The notes under the pieces: generated by a model
The model's input: the letters and a program-made list of their open reading frames with translations, nothing else
The model's database searches: none
Told to the model about the DNA's origin: nothing
Assembly (NCBI GenBank): GCA_022560215.1
Contig: JADFTO010000002.1
Location: forward strand, 1-10,202
Direction: 5' to 3'
DNA: 10,202 nucleotides
Source: Pseudomonadota bacterium
GTDB taxonomy: Bacteria > Pseudomonadota > Alphaproteobacteria > Rhodospirillales > 2-02-FULL-58-16
Part shown: positions 1 to 5,960 of the stretch, piece after piece
How positions within the stretch are numbered: the stretch's first letter is position 1
Layout: each line of letters starts with the position of its first letter
Position numbers and translations under genes: made by a program

Positions 1-72
1 CTCATCGCCCTTTGGCAAGCGCGACCGCGCGCCGGCGCTTATGCGCCGTGAGCCTGCGTGGCGCATGAACGC
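1..72. other. Left-edge segment with an inverted repeat, no gene assigned
   Basis: No gene is recognised here. The segment holds a 7-base inverted repeat (ATGCGCC at 41-47, GGCGCAT at 60-66) with a 12-base spacer, which could fold on either strand. On the minus strand an ATG at 64-66 opens a frame that runs off the window edge after about 22 codons. It has no clear ribosome binding site and matches nothing I know, so I do not call it. Confidence 0.3.
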
Positions 73-99
73 CCAGCGGTCCTTCTTAAGGGCCGCTGG
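73..99 (-). terminator. Hairpin just after the small minus-strand gene
   Basis: Arms 73-84 and 88-99 pair around a three-base loop. On the plus strand this gives 12 pairs including one G-T wobble; in the minus-strand RNA the same position becomes an A-C mismatch. It begins three bases beyond the stop codon of the minus-strand gene, which is where a terminator would sit. Neither side has a U-run, so a classical intrinsic terminator is not shown. It may instead stabilise the 3' end or only weakly terminate transcription. Confidence 0.4.
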
Positions 100-101
100 T
101 A

Positions 102-329
102 TCAGTCGCTTTCGTCTTCTTCCGCCCGCTGCTTTCTCGCGATCACGTAGGCGAGCTTGCGGGCGCCCAGACGCTTCAGCATCCTCTGGCTGTAGCCAGG
201 CGCGCCGACCATGATAACCTCGGTGCCGGTGATGGGGTCGATGGCGACGACCCGGGTGAGCTTGCCGACGCGGCGAAACTCGAACAACACTTCCGGTAAA
301 TGGACGTCCTTGATTTTCCTGGAGGGCAC
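102..329 (-). CDS. Small conserved hypothetical protein, DUF6898-like
   Basis: This is a 75-residue soluble protein of unknown function. The core at residues 12-62 (EVLFEFRRVG, then VVAIDPITGTEV, then a basic KRLGARKLAYV stretch) reads like the short alphaproteobacterial proteins I recall as DUF6898; that match is from memory. There is no signal peptide or membrane segment, and the tail is acidic (EEDESD). The start is GTG at 327-329. It is supported by a GGGAGA ribosome binding site at 337-342, seven bases upstream, and by the conserved core beginning soon after. The gene is divergent from hemB across 224 bases. A hairpin follows its stop. I am fairly sure it is a real gene because the core is coherent and the ribosome binding site is good, but I assign no function. 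Confidence 0.75.
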   Translation of the reverse strand: MPSRKIKDVHLPEVLFEFRRVGKLTRVVAIDPITGTEVIMVGAPGYSQRMLKRLGARKLAYVIARKQRAEEDESD

Positions 330-394
330 TGTTGCTTCTCCCGCCGCCGGGGGCCTGAGTCTAACCGAAGGCGGGTCGGCCCAAAAGAGTCATG

Positions 395-466
395 AACGGA
401 TTGATGTTTTGAATTAAACTATAAGAATAATGAATTGATATAAAACGTATTCTTTGCCTTTTTTGG
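395..466. promoter_or_regulatory. AT-rich divergent promoter region
   Basis: This stretch is far richer in A and T than anything around it, and it lies between two divergent genes, so it most likely holds both promoters. On the plus strand there are TATAAG (420-425) and TATAAA (439-444) as possible -10 boxes for hemB, but no -35 box at the usual spacing; TTGATG (401-406) is only 13 bases from the first. On the minus strand TATAGT (rc of 416-421) could serve the small gene. Two imperfect copies of a GAATT-plus-AT-rich unit start at 411 and 432. I cannot fix the transcription starts. Confidence 0.45.
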
Positions 467-553
467 GCTGAGCGGCGAGGCGGGCCGGAGAGAAGCCTTG
501 GCAGGTGCCGCCGAGACGATATGCTTGGTCCCGGGCCGATTTAAGGAACGCAC

Positions 554-1564
554 GTGAAAAACAAGCAATCCCTGGGAGCCTTTCCCCGCACCCGCATGCG
601 CCGCAACCGGGGCGCCGAATGGACGCGCCGCCTGGTGGCGGAACACCGTCTCGCGGTAGACGACCTGATCTGGCCGGTTTTCGTCATCGAGGGCGAAGAC
701 AGATGCGAGCCCATCCCCACCATGCCCGGCGTGGACAGGATCACCATCGACCGGCTGTCGGGCGCCGTGGCCGAGGCCGTGGACCTGGGGATTCCGGCGG
801 TGGCCGTGTTTCCCTACACGGACCCGGCCTTGAAGACCCCCGACGCCCGGGAGGCCGTCAATCCCGACAACCTGGTCTGCCGCGCCATCGCCCGGGTGAA
901 GGAGAGCCACCCCGGCCTCGGCGTCATCTGCGACGTGGCGCTGGATCCCTTCAACAGCGACGGCCACGACGGGCTGCTCAGGGACGGCGTCGTGGTCAAC
1001 GACGAGACCCTGGACGTGCTCTGCCAGCAGGCCCTGGTGCAGGCCGGGGCCGGATGCGACGTGATCGCGCCCTCGGACATGATGGACGGGCGCGTCGGGG
1101 CCATCCGGGACGCCCTCGACGGGGCCGGGTTCGCCCATGTCCTCATCATGTCGTACGCGGCCAAGTACGCGTCCGCCTTCTACGAGCCCTTCCGCGACGC
1201 CGTCGGCTCCAAGGCGGCCCTCAAGGGCGACAAGAAGACCTATCAGATGGACCCCGCCAACACCGACGAGGCGCTGCGCGAGGTGGCCCTCGACATCGAC
1301 GAGGGGGCCGACATGGTGATGGTCAAGCCGGGGCTGCCCTATCTGGACGTGGTCCGCCGGGTCAAGGACGCCTTTGGCGTCCCCACCTTCGTCTACAACG
1401 TCAGCGGCGAATTCGCCATGCTCAAGGCGGCGGCCGGCGCGGGCTGCCTCGATTACGACAGGGCCCTGATGGAATGCCTGCTGGCGTTCAAGCGCGCCGG
1501 CGCCGACGGCATTCTCACCTACGCGGCGCTCGAAGCGGCGCGGCTGCTGAAGGGGTCGGAATAA
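554..1564 (+). CDS. hemB: Delta-aminolevulinic acid dehydratase (porphobilinogen synthase)
   Basis: HemB condenses two 5-aminolevulinate molecules into porphobilinogen, the second common step of heme, chlorophyll and cobalamin synthesis, in the cytosol. The 336-residue protein has normal length. The N-terminal FPRTRMRRNR motif is present at residues 10-19. The two Schiff-base lysines are K204 (in SYAAKYASAFY) and K258 (in MVMVKPGLPYL). The metal loop DVALDPFNSDGHDG (127-140) has aspartates, including D131 and D139, where zinc enzymes have cysteines. It is therefore the magnesium-responsive type known from Pseudomonas aeruginosa. The start is GTG at 554, six bases after AAGGA (543-547). A later ATG at 596 would cut the conserved N-terminal arm, so I reject it. 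A leader of roughly 90 bases separates it from the AT-rich promoter region. The next gene begins 143 bases on. Confidence 0.97.
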   Translation: MKNKQSLGAFPRTRMRRNRGAEWTRRLVAEHRLAVDDLIWPVFVIEGEDRCEPIPTMPGVDRITIDRLSGAVAEAVDLGIPAVAVFPYTDPALKTPDAREAVNPDNLVCRAIARVKESHPGLGVICDVALDPFNSDGHDGLLRDGVVVNDETLDVLCQQALVQAGAGCDVIAPSDMMDGRVGAIRDALDGAGFAHVLIMSYAAKYASAFYEPFRDAVGSKAALKGDKKTYQMDPANTDEALREVALDIDEGADMVMVKPGLPYLDVVRRVKDAFGVPTFVYNVSGEFAMLKAAAGAGCLDYDRALMECLLAFKRAGADGILTYAALEAARLLKGSE

Positions 1565-1707
1565 GAGCGGCGGCCGCGGTTCCCTCGGGAGGAATTGATC
1601 TCCACGATGTGATCCACGTCGAGGACCACCATCGGGGGACCGGGCGCCGGGCGATTGCGCCCGGCCGCGGCGTCTGCTACCAAGCAACCCCCTGGAGGTC
1701 CCGCACC
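1565..1707 (+). other. hemB to CoA-transferase spacer with a perfect GC hairpin
   Basis: This 143-base spacer contains a perfect 8-base-pair hairpin (arms 1646-1653 and 1658-1665, loop ATTG). No T-run follows, so it is not a textbook terminator, though it could pause or attenuate transcription or protect an RNA end. I see no convincing promoter boxes for the CoA-transferase, so read-through from hemB is possible. A frame open through the spacer in phase with the next gene looks like chance in GC-rich sequence. Confidence 0.5.
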
Positions 1708-2934
1708 ATGAGCAATGAAGGCCCACTCAGCGGCTTGACGGTCCTCGATATGTCGCGGGTCATGGCCGGCCCGTCCTGCACCATGATGCTCGCCGATCTC
1801 GGCGCCCGGGTGATCAAGGTGGAGCGCGCCGGGCGCGGCGACGACACCCGCCAGTTCGGGCCGCCCTTCCTCAAGGACGAAGACGGCAACGACACCTCCG
1901 AGTCCGCCTACTACCTGTCCGCCAACCGGGGCAAGGAGTCCCTGACCCTGAACTTCGCCCGGCCCGATGGCCAGAAGATCGTCCGCGCCCTGGCGGCCAG
2001 GGCGGACATCCTGGTGGAGAACTACAAGGTTGGCGACCTGGCCAAGCACGGTCTCGGCTACGACGACCTCAGGGAAGATCACCCGGGTTTGATCTATTGC
2101 TCGATCACCGGCTTCGGCCAAACGGGGCCCTACAGCAACCGCGCCGGATACGATTTCCTGGTCCAGGCCATGGGCGGGCTGATGAGCGTCACCGGCAATC
2201 CCGACGGCGCGCCCGGCGGCGGCCCGCTCAGGGTGGGAATTCCCATCTCCGATCTGCTCACCGGCTTGTACGCCACCGTCGCCATCCTGGCCGCCCTGGC
2301 CCACCGGCAGAAAACGGGGGAAGGACAGTTCATCGACATCTCGCTCCTCGATTCGACGGTGGCCACGCTGTTCAACCAGGCCTTGAACTATCTCTCCACC
2401 GGCGAGGAGCCTGGCCGGATCGGCAACGCCCACCCCAACATCGTCCCCTACCAGGCTTTCGCCACGGCCGACGGGAATCTGGTGGTGGCGATCGGCAACG
2501 ACACCCAATTCGTGCGCTTCTGCGAGGTCATCGGCATGCCAGAGGTGCCCCTGGACCCGCGCTTCGAAAACAACGTCGAGCGGGTAAGGAACCGGGACAA
2601 GCTGGTGCCATTACTGGCCGAGGCCATGGCCCGGCGTGGCAGCCGGGAATGGCTGGAGGTGCTGGAAGCGGCGGGCCTGCCCTGTGGCCCCATCAATACC
2701 CTGGAACAGGTGTTCTCCCACCCTCAGGTGGCGGCCCGGGACATGAAGATCGAGATGGCCCATCCCCTGTCCGGCACCGTGACCCTGGTGGGAAGCCCCC
2801 TCAAGCTGTCGGCGTCGCCGGTCGCCTACCGCTTGGCGCCGCCCTTGCTCGGCGAACACACCGACGGCATCCTGGGCGAGCTCGGCTATACGGCGGCCGA
2901 CATCGAGGCCTTGAGAAAAGACGGCATCGTCTAG
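1708..2934 (+). CDS. CaiB/BaiF family (class III) CoA-transferase
   Basis: The protein belongs to the class III CoA-transferases, which move CoA from an acyl-CoA donor to a carboxylic acid through an enzyme-bound aspartyl thioester. Its 408 residues match the family length. The N-terminus LSGLTVLDMSRVMAGP (7-22), the segment DLGARVIKVE (30-39) and SANRGKESLTLN (71-82) are family hallmarks. The likely catalytic aspartate is D182, in PLRVGIPISDLLTG, by alignment with Asp169 of formyl-CoA transferase. The C-terminal part carries GLPCGPINTLEQVFSHPQV, also typical. The start ATG at 1708 follows GGAGG (1694-1698) by nine bases and gives the expected N-terminus. A much longer in-frame opening upstream overlaps hemB and is not real. 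The substrate cannot be read from sequence; family members use oxalate, carnitine, succinate, mesaconate and other acids. Neighbours give no pathway clue. An acylase relic abuts its 3' end. Confidence 0.93.
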   Translation: MSNEGPLSGLTVLDMSRVMAGPSCTMMLADLGARVIKVERAGRGDDTRQFGPPFLKDEDGNDTSESAYYLSANRGKESLTLNFARPDGQKIVRALAARADILVENYKVGDLAKHGLGYDDLREDHPGLIYCSITGFGQTGPYSNRAGYDFLVQAMGGLMSVTGNPDGAPGGGPLRVGIPISDLLTGLYATVAILAALAHRQKTGEGQFIDISLLDSTVATLFNQALNYLSTGEEPGRIGNAHPNIVPYQAFATADGNLVVAIGNDTQFVRFCEVIGMPEVPLDPRFENNVERVRNRDKLVPLLAEAMARRGSREWLEVLEAAGLPCGPINTLEQVFSHPQVAARDMKIEMAHPLSGTVTLVGSPLKLSASPVAYRLAPPLLGEHTDGILGELGYTAADIEALRKDGIV

Positions 2935-2942
2935 CGCCGGGG

Positions 2943-3143
2943 ATGCGGGCCATCTTCGACCTCTCGGATCTGGATAAGTCGCTCTTCATGATCGCCACGG
3001 GACAGTCGGGCAATCCCCTTTCGTCCCACTATGGCGACATGTTGGAGGACTGGCGCGACGGCCGGTACCTGCTCCTCGGGCCTCTCGATGGGAAATCAGG
3101 CGACCGGCGCGTGACCAGGCTGCTTCCCCGTCCAGCCGGCTGA
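2943..3143 (+). pseudogene. C-terminal relic of a penicillin-acylase-family hydrolase
   Basis: The 66 codons translate to a clear match, from memory, to the last part of peptidase S45 (penicillin acylase type) enzymes: MRAIFDLSDLDKSLFMIATG, then QSGNPLSSHYGDMLEDW and RDGRYL. Complete members are about 750-850 residues and are Ntn hydrolases activated by self-cleavage, with the nucleophile serine far upstream. All of that is missing, so the fragment cannot be an active enzyme. The end (RVTRLLPRPAG, then TGA) resembles a natural acylase C-terminus. The similarity begins within a few bases of the CoA-transferase stop (eight bases separate the stop from the ATG), in a different frame, as if a deletion or insertion fused the two genes' ends. 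A run of G directly against the ATG is poorly placed as a ribosome binding site, so translation, if any, would depend on coupling. The reading frame is still intact, suggesting a recent event or no selection either way. Confidence 0.75.
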
Positions 3144-3196
3144 TCCTGGGTGTTTTCCACGCGGGAACGGGGGAATCCCTCTTGGCCGACGGGGGT

Positions 3197-3226
3197 GATA
3201 GCGTTGGAAACAGGGTTTTTGCTATC
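3197..3226 (+). repeat. Long imperfect hairpin upstream of motA
   Basis: GATAGC (3197-3202) pairs with GCTATC (3221-3226). Inside it GGAAAC (3206-3211) pairs with GTTTTT (3215-3220), using two G-T wobbles, around the loop AGG. Together these make 12 pairs with a three-base bulge (3203-3205). It lies just upstream of the candidate motA promoter and has no U-run after it. It could mark the end of the upstream transcript, act as a protein-binding inverted repeat, or be chance. Confidence 0.4.
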
Positions 3227-3253
3227 GGGAGGAAACTCTATACTCGTATTGCC

Positions 3254-3282
3254 TTGAGTTCGATCTGTCGGCAAACTATAGC
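3254..3282 (+). promoter_or_regulatory. Candidate sigma-70-type promoter for motAB
   Basis: TTGAGT (3254-3259) and TATAGC (3277-3282) are separated by exactly 17 bases, a good match to the housekeeping promoter layout. Transcription would start near 3289, giving a motA leader of roughly 40 bases. A second -10-like TATACT lies at 3239-3244 but has no good -35. I looked for a sigma-54 element (GG, ten bases, GC) and for the flagellar sigma-28 pattern and saw neither, so the stator genes may be expressed independently of the flagellar cascade. Confidence 0.45.
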
Positions 3283-3331
3283 GGACTGTCGGGGGGATGA
3301 CGGGTCGGCCACAGTCTCTTGAGGATCACGG

Positions 3332-4198
3332 ATGTTCTTCATCATCGGCACGCTAATCGTCTTCGGGAGCGTTCTAGGGGGATACGCGGCTCCCGGCGGG
3401 CACCTCAGCGTGTTGTGGATGCCATGGGAATTCGTCATCATCTTCGGGGCGGGCATCGGCGGCTTCCTCATCGCCAACTCCAAACCGATCCTGGGCGGAA
3501 TGGGGAAAGCCTTCGCCACTCTTCTCAAGGGCCCCTCGTACAACAGGGAGAGCTACATGGAGCTGCTGGGGGTGCTCTACTCCATGTTCAAGCTGGCCAA
3601 GTCCAAGGGCGACCTGGCCCTGGAAATCCATGTGGACGATCCCGGCGAAAGCAACATCTTCCAGCAGTTTCCCAAGTTCGCCAACGACCATCACGCCCTG
3701 GAGTTCCTGTGCGATTACCTGCGCCTTTTGACGCTCGGCACCAACAACCCCCATGAAGTCGACGCCATCATGGAACAGGAACTGGACACCCATCACGACG
3801 AGCTGCACGCCATAACCTCTGCCCTGCAAACCCTGGCCGACGCCTTGCCGGCGCTGGGCATCGTCGCCGCCGTGCTCGGGGTCATCCACACCATGGGTTC
3901 CATCACCGAACCGCCGGAAGTCCTCGGCGAACTCATCGGCGGCGCCCTGGTCGGAACCTTCGCCGGAATCCTCATGTCCTACGGTTTGGTCGCCCCCGTC
4001 GCCAGTTCCGTGGGGCAGAGCTTCGAGGCCGATTCCAAGTACCTGGGCTGCATCCGGGCCGGGATCGTCGCCCACATGCAGGGGTACGCCCCGCAGGTGT
4101 CCATCGAGTTCGCCCGCAAGACCTTGAATTCCAACTTCCGGCCGAGCTTCGCGGAAGTCGAGGACATGGTCCAGAATTTGCCCTCACCTGGAGGATGA
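3332..4198 (+). CDS. motA: Flagellar motor stator protein MotA
   Basis: MotA forms the ion-conducting ring of the flagellar stator with MotB in the inner membrane and pushes on FliG of the rotor. The 288-residue protein has four predicted membrane segments at about 1-21, 30-50, 167-190 and 199-222, with the large cytoplasmic loop between the second and third. P173 (ADALPALGIVAAVLGVI) and P222 (GLVAPV) fall at the same numbers as the functional prolines of E. coli MotA. E98 (DLALEIH) matches the FliG-contacting glutamate. The position of E. coli R90 appears to be K90, a charge-preserving change. Start ATG 3332 is six bases after GAGGA (3321-3325) and gives the normal N-terminus. The motB ribosome binding site sits inside the end of this gene, and the two stop and start three bases apart, so they are translated together. 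No other flagellar gene is in view. Confidence 0.97.
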   Translation: MFFIIGTLIVFGSVLGGYAAPGGHLSVLWMPWEFVIIFGAGIGGFLIANSKPILGGMGKAFATLLKGPSYNRESYMELLGVLYSMFKLAKSKGDLALEIHVDDPGESNIFQQFPKFANDHHALEFLCDYLRLLTLGTNNPHEVDAIMEQELDTHHDELHAITSALQTLADALPALGIVAAVLGVIHTMGSITEPPEVLGELIGGALVGTFAGILMSYGLVAPVASSVGQSFEADSKYLGCIRAGIVAHMQGYAPQVSIEFARKTLNSNFRPSFAEVEDMVQNLPSPGG

Positions 4199-4201
4199 TA
4201 A

Positions 4202-5131
4202 ATGACCGAGGGCGGCACCACGATCATCATCAAAAGAATCAAGAAGGGCGGCCACGCCCACCACGGCGGCGCCTGGAAAGTGGCCTACGCGGACTTCGTG
4301 ACGGCCATGATGGCCTTCTTCCTTCTGCTTTGGCTGCTCAACGCGGCGACCCAGGACCAGCTGGAGGGCATTTCCAACTATTTCGCGCCGGCCGCAATCA
4401 TGAGCACCACCAGCGGCAGCGGCGGTATCCTGGGAGGCCAACTCGCGGGCGAGGAAGGCGCCATGGAGGTCTCCTCCACCCGCCCCAGCGTCACCCTCAA
4501 CCTGCCGCCGCCCAAGGCCGGGGAAGGCGGCGAGGAGGACGAATCCGAGGACAGGGAGTCCGCGGACATGCAAGAGGCCGAGGAAAGGCTGAAACAGCAG
4601 GAGCAGGAGCAGTTCAATGAGGCGGCGGACGCCCTGCGCCAGGCCATCCAGAGCGTGCCGTCCCTCAAGCGACTGGCCGAGAGCCTGGTCATCGACAACA
4701 CACCCGAGGGCTTGCGCATCCAAATCGTCGACCAGGAAGGGCTGGCCATGTTCCCGCGTGGCGGCTCCAACATGTATTTGCACACCAAGAAGGTGCTGGA
4801 GCTGGTGGCCAAGGTGATTAAGGCCATGCCCCAGAAGATCAAGATCTCGGGCCATACGGACGCCACCAAGTTCATCACCAAATCCGGCTATGGAAACTGG
4901 GAGCTTTCGGCGGACCGCGCCAATGCCAGCCGGCGCGTCCTGCACGACCTCGGCGTACCGGAAACCCGGTTTTCCCGGGTGGTGGGACTGGCGGCCACCG
5001 AGCCCCTGCTTGCCGACGACCCCAGCAACCCCCGCAACCGCCGGCTTTCCCTGGTCCTGCTGCGCGGGACGGGGAATCAGACTCTCAAGGAGGAACAGGC
5101 GGGACAGGAACAGCCGGCCCCCGCCCCATAG
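4202..5131 (+). CDS. motB: Flagellar motor stator protein MotB
   Basis: MotB is the peptidoglycan-anchored stator partner of MotA. The 309-residue protein begins with a short basic, histidine-rich cytoplasmic tail and one membrane helix (about 28-48). D31 in VAYADFVTAMMAFF is the essential ion-binding aspartate (Asp32 in E. coli). A plug-like helix follows (QDQLEGISNYFAP, 51-63). Residues 104-140 form a very acidic, Glu/Gln-rich, low-complexity linker. The OmpA-like peptidoglycan-binding domain covers about 165-290, with SGHTD (216-220), ELSADRANASRRVL (234-247) and NRRLSLVLL (279-287). Translation starts at ATG 4202, six bases after GGAGGA (4190-4195). Sequence around the membrane helix is of the proton-type MotB style rather than PomB, but the ion is an inference. 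The tail is proline- and glutamine-rich and poorly conserved. Confidence 0.96.
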   Translation: MTEGGTTIIIKRIKKGGHAHHGGAWKVAYADFVTAMMAFFLLLWLLNAATQDQLEGISNYFAPAAIMSTTSGSGGILGGQLAGEEGAMEVSSTRPSVTLNLPPPKAGEGGEEDESEDRESADMQEAEERLKQQEQEQFNEAADALRQAIQSVPSLKRLAESLVIDNTPEGLRIQIVDQEGLAMFPRGGSNMYLHTKKVLELVAKVIKAMPQKIKISGHTDATKFITKSGYGNWELSADRANASRRVLHDLGVPETRFSRVVGLAATEPLLADDPSNPRNRRLSLVLLRGTGNQTLKEEQAGQEQPAPAP

Positions 5132-5168
5132 GAGCCATCTCCCGGGCCGTGGCGGAGACTCCTCGGAA

Positions 5169-5897
5169 ATGAAACACAAGCCCCTTCACGGCAACCGTTT
5201 CTTCTTCGCCACCACGCCCCTGCCCTGCCCGTACCTGCCGGGCCGGATCGAACGCCGGGTGGTGACCGAACTGATGGGGCGCGACGTGACCGACCTCCAT
5301 GACGCCCTTTCCCAGGCCGGCTACCGCCGCAGCCACGACATCGCCTATGCGCCGGTGTGCCCCGAATGCTCGGCCTGCGTGGCCGTCAGGATCGTCGCCG
5401 GCGAGTTCACGCCGTCCCGGTCCCAGCAGCGGGTCATGAAACTCAACGGGGACCTGCGGATCCAGGAGCTTCCCCCCGTCGCCACATCGGAGCAGTTCGC
5501 CCTTTTCTCCGCCTACCAGAAGGTCCGTCACGGCGACGGAGACATGGCTCGCATGGACTATCTGGACTATCAGGCCCTGGTCGAGGAAACGCCCGTGGAC
5601 ACCCTGCTGGCCGAATTCCGCAGGCGAGACGGCCGCCTTGCCGCGGTTTGCCTGGCGGACCGCCTCGTCGACGGCCTTTCCGCCGTCTACAGTTTTTTCG
5701 ACCCCGGCTCGAGCCGGCGCAGCCCCGGCACCCATATGATCCTGTGGCTCGTCGAGCGGGCGAATTCCCTCGGTCTCCCGTACGTGTACCTGGGCTTCTG
5801 GATAGAGGGCTGCTCGAAGATGTCCTACAAGGCCAACTTCCGTCCAGTGGAGGGGTTCACGGCCGAAGGCTGGCGGCGCCTCGGTCCCGGGGATTGA
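5169..5897 (+). CDS. bpt: Aspartate/glutamate leucyltransferase (bacterial N-end-rule transferase)
   Basis: Bpt transfers leucine from Leu-tRNA to proteins with N-terminal Asp or Glu, marking them for the ClpS-ClpAP pathway. The 242-residue protein has the N-terminal ATE domain, with FFATTPLPCPYLPGR (12-26) and the cysteine cluster C64-P-E-C67-S-A-C70. C20 plus this cluster are the conserved cysteines which, in the related yeast ATE1, have been linked to iron-sulfur binding. The C-terminal acetyltransferase-like domain has RHGDGDM (120-126), GLSAVYSFFDP (169-179) and YLGFWIEGCSKMSYKANFRP (207-226), the family signature. The ATG at 5169 gives the standard N-terminus, with GGAG (5154-5157) eleven bases upstream. 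A long in-frame upstream extension overlaps motB and is rejected. Older annotations call such genes arginyltransferases (ate); bacterial members with this length and signature are usually the leucyl-transferring type. The 37-base gap to motB suggests possible co-transcription. Confidence 0.93.
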   Translation: MKHKPLHGNRFFFATTPLPCPYLPGRIERRVVTELMGRDVTDLHDALSQAGYRRSHDIAYAPVCPECSACVAVRIVAGEFTPSRSQQRVMKLNGDLRIQELPPVATSEQFALFSAYQKVRHGDGDMARMDYLDYQALVEETPVDTLLAEFRRRDGRLAAVCLADRLVDGLSAVYSFFDPGSSRRSPGTHMILWLVERANSLGLPYVYLGFWIEGCSKMSYKANFRPVEGFTAEGWRRLGPGD

Positions 5898-5960
5898 GGC
5901 CGCTCGCCAGGTCTTTGCGCGCAGCCTCGCCGGGCAATTTTGCAGGGAGGACTTAGGCCC

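Noticed and set aside
1588..1614. A strong GGAGGA ribosome-binding-like sequence after hemB followed by an ATG.
   Set aside because: The ATG is followed at once by TGA, so no protein is made; the true downstream start has its own site.
505..1707. A plus-strand frame open through all of hemB and joined to the CoA-transferase, making an apparent 809-residue protein.
   Set aside because: The hemB part is low-complexity Arg/Gly/Pro-rich sequence in another frame of a certain gene. The true CoA-transferase start at 1708 has a good ribosome binding site and the family N-terminus.
419..1726. A 435-codon minus-strand ORF opposite hemB.
   Set aside because: Antisense shadow of a highly conserved gene in GC-rich DNA; the translation has no recognisable domain and is rich in Gly, Arg, Val and His.
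3197..3226. A possible sigma-54 promoter (TTGG...TTTTTGCT) before motA.
   Set aside because: The GG and GC elements are 13 bases apart rather than 10, so the spacing is wrong.
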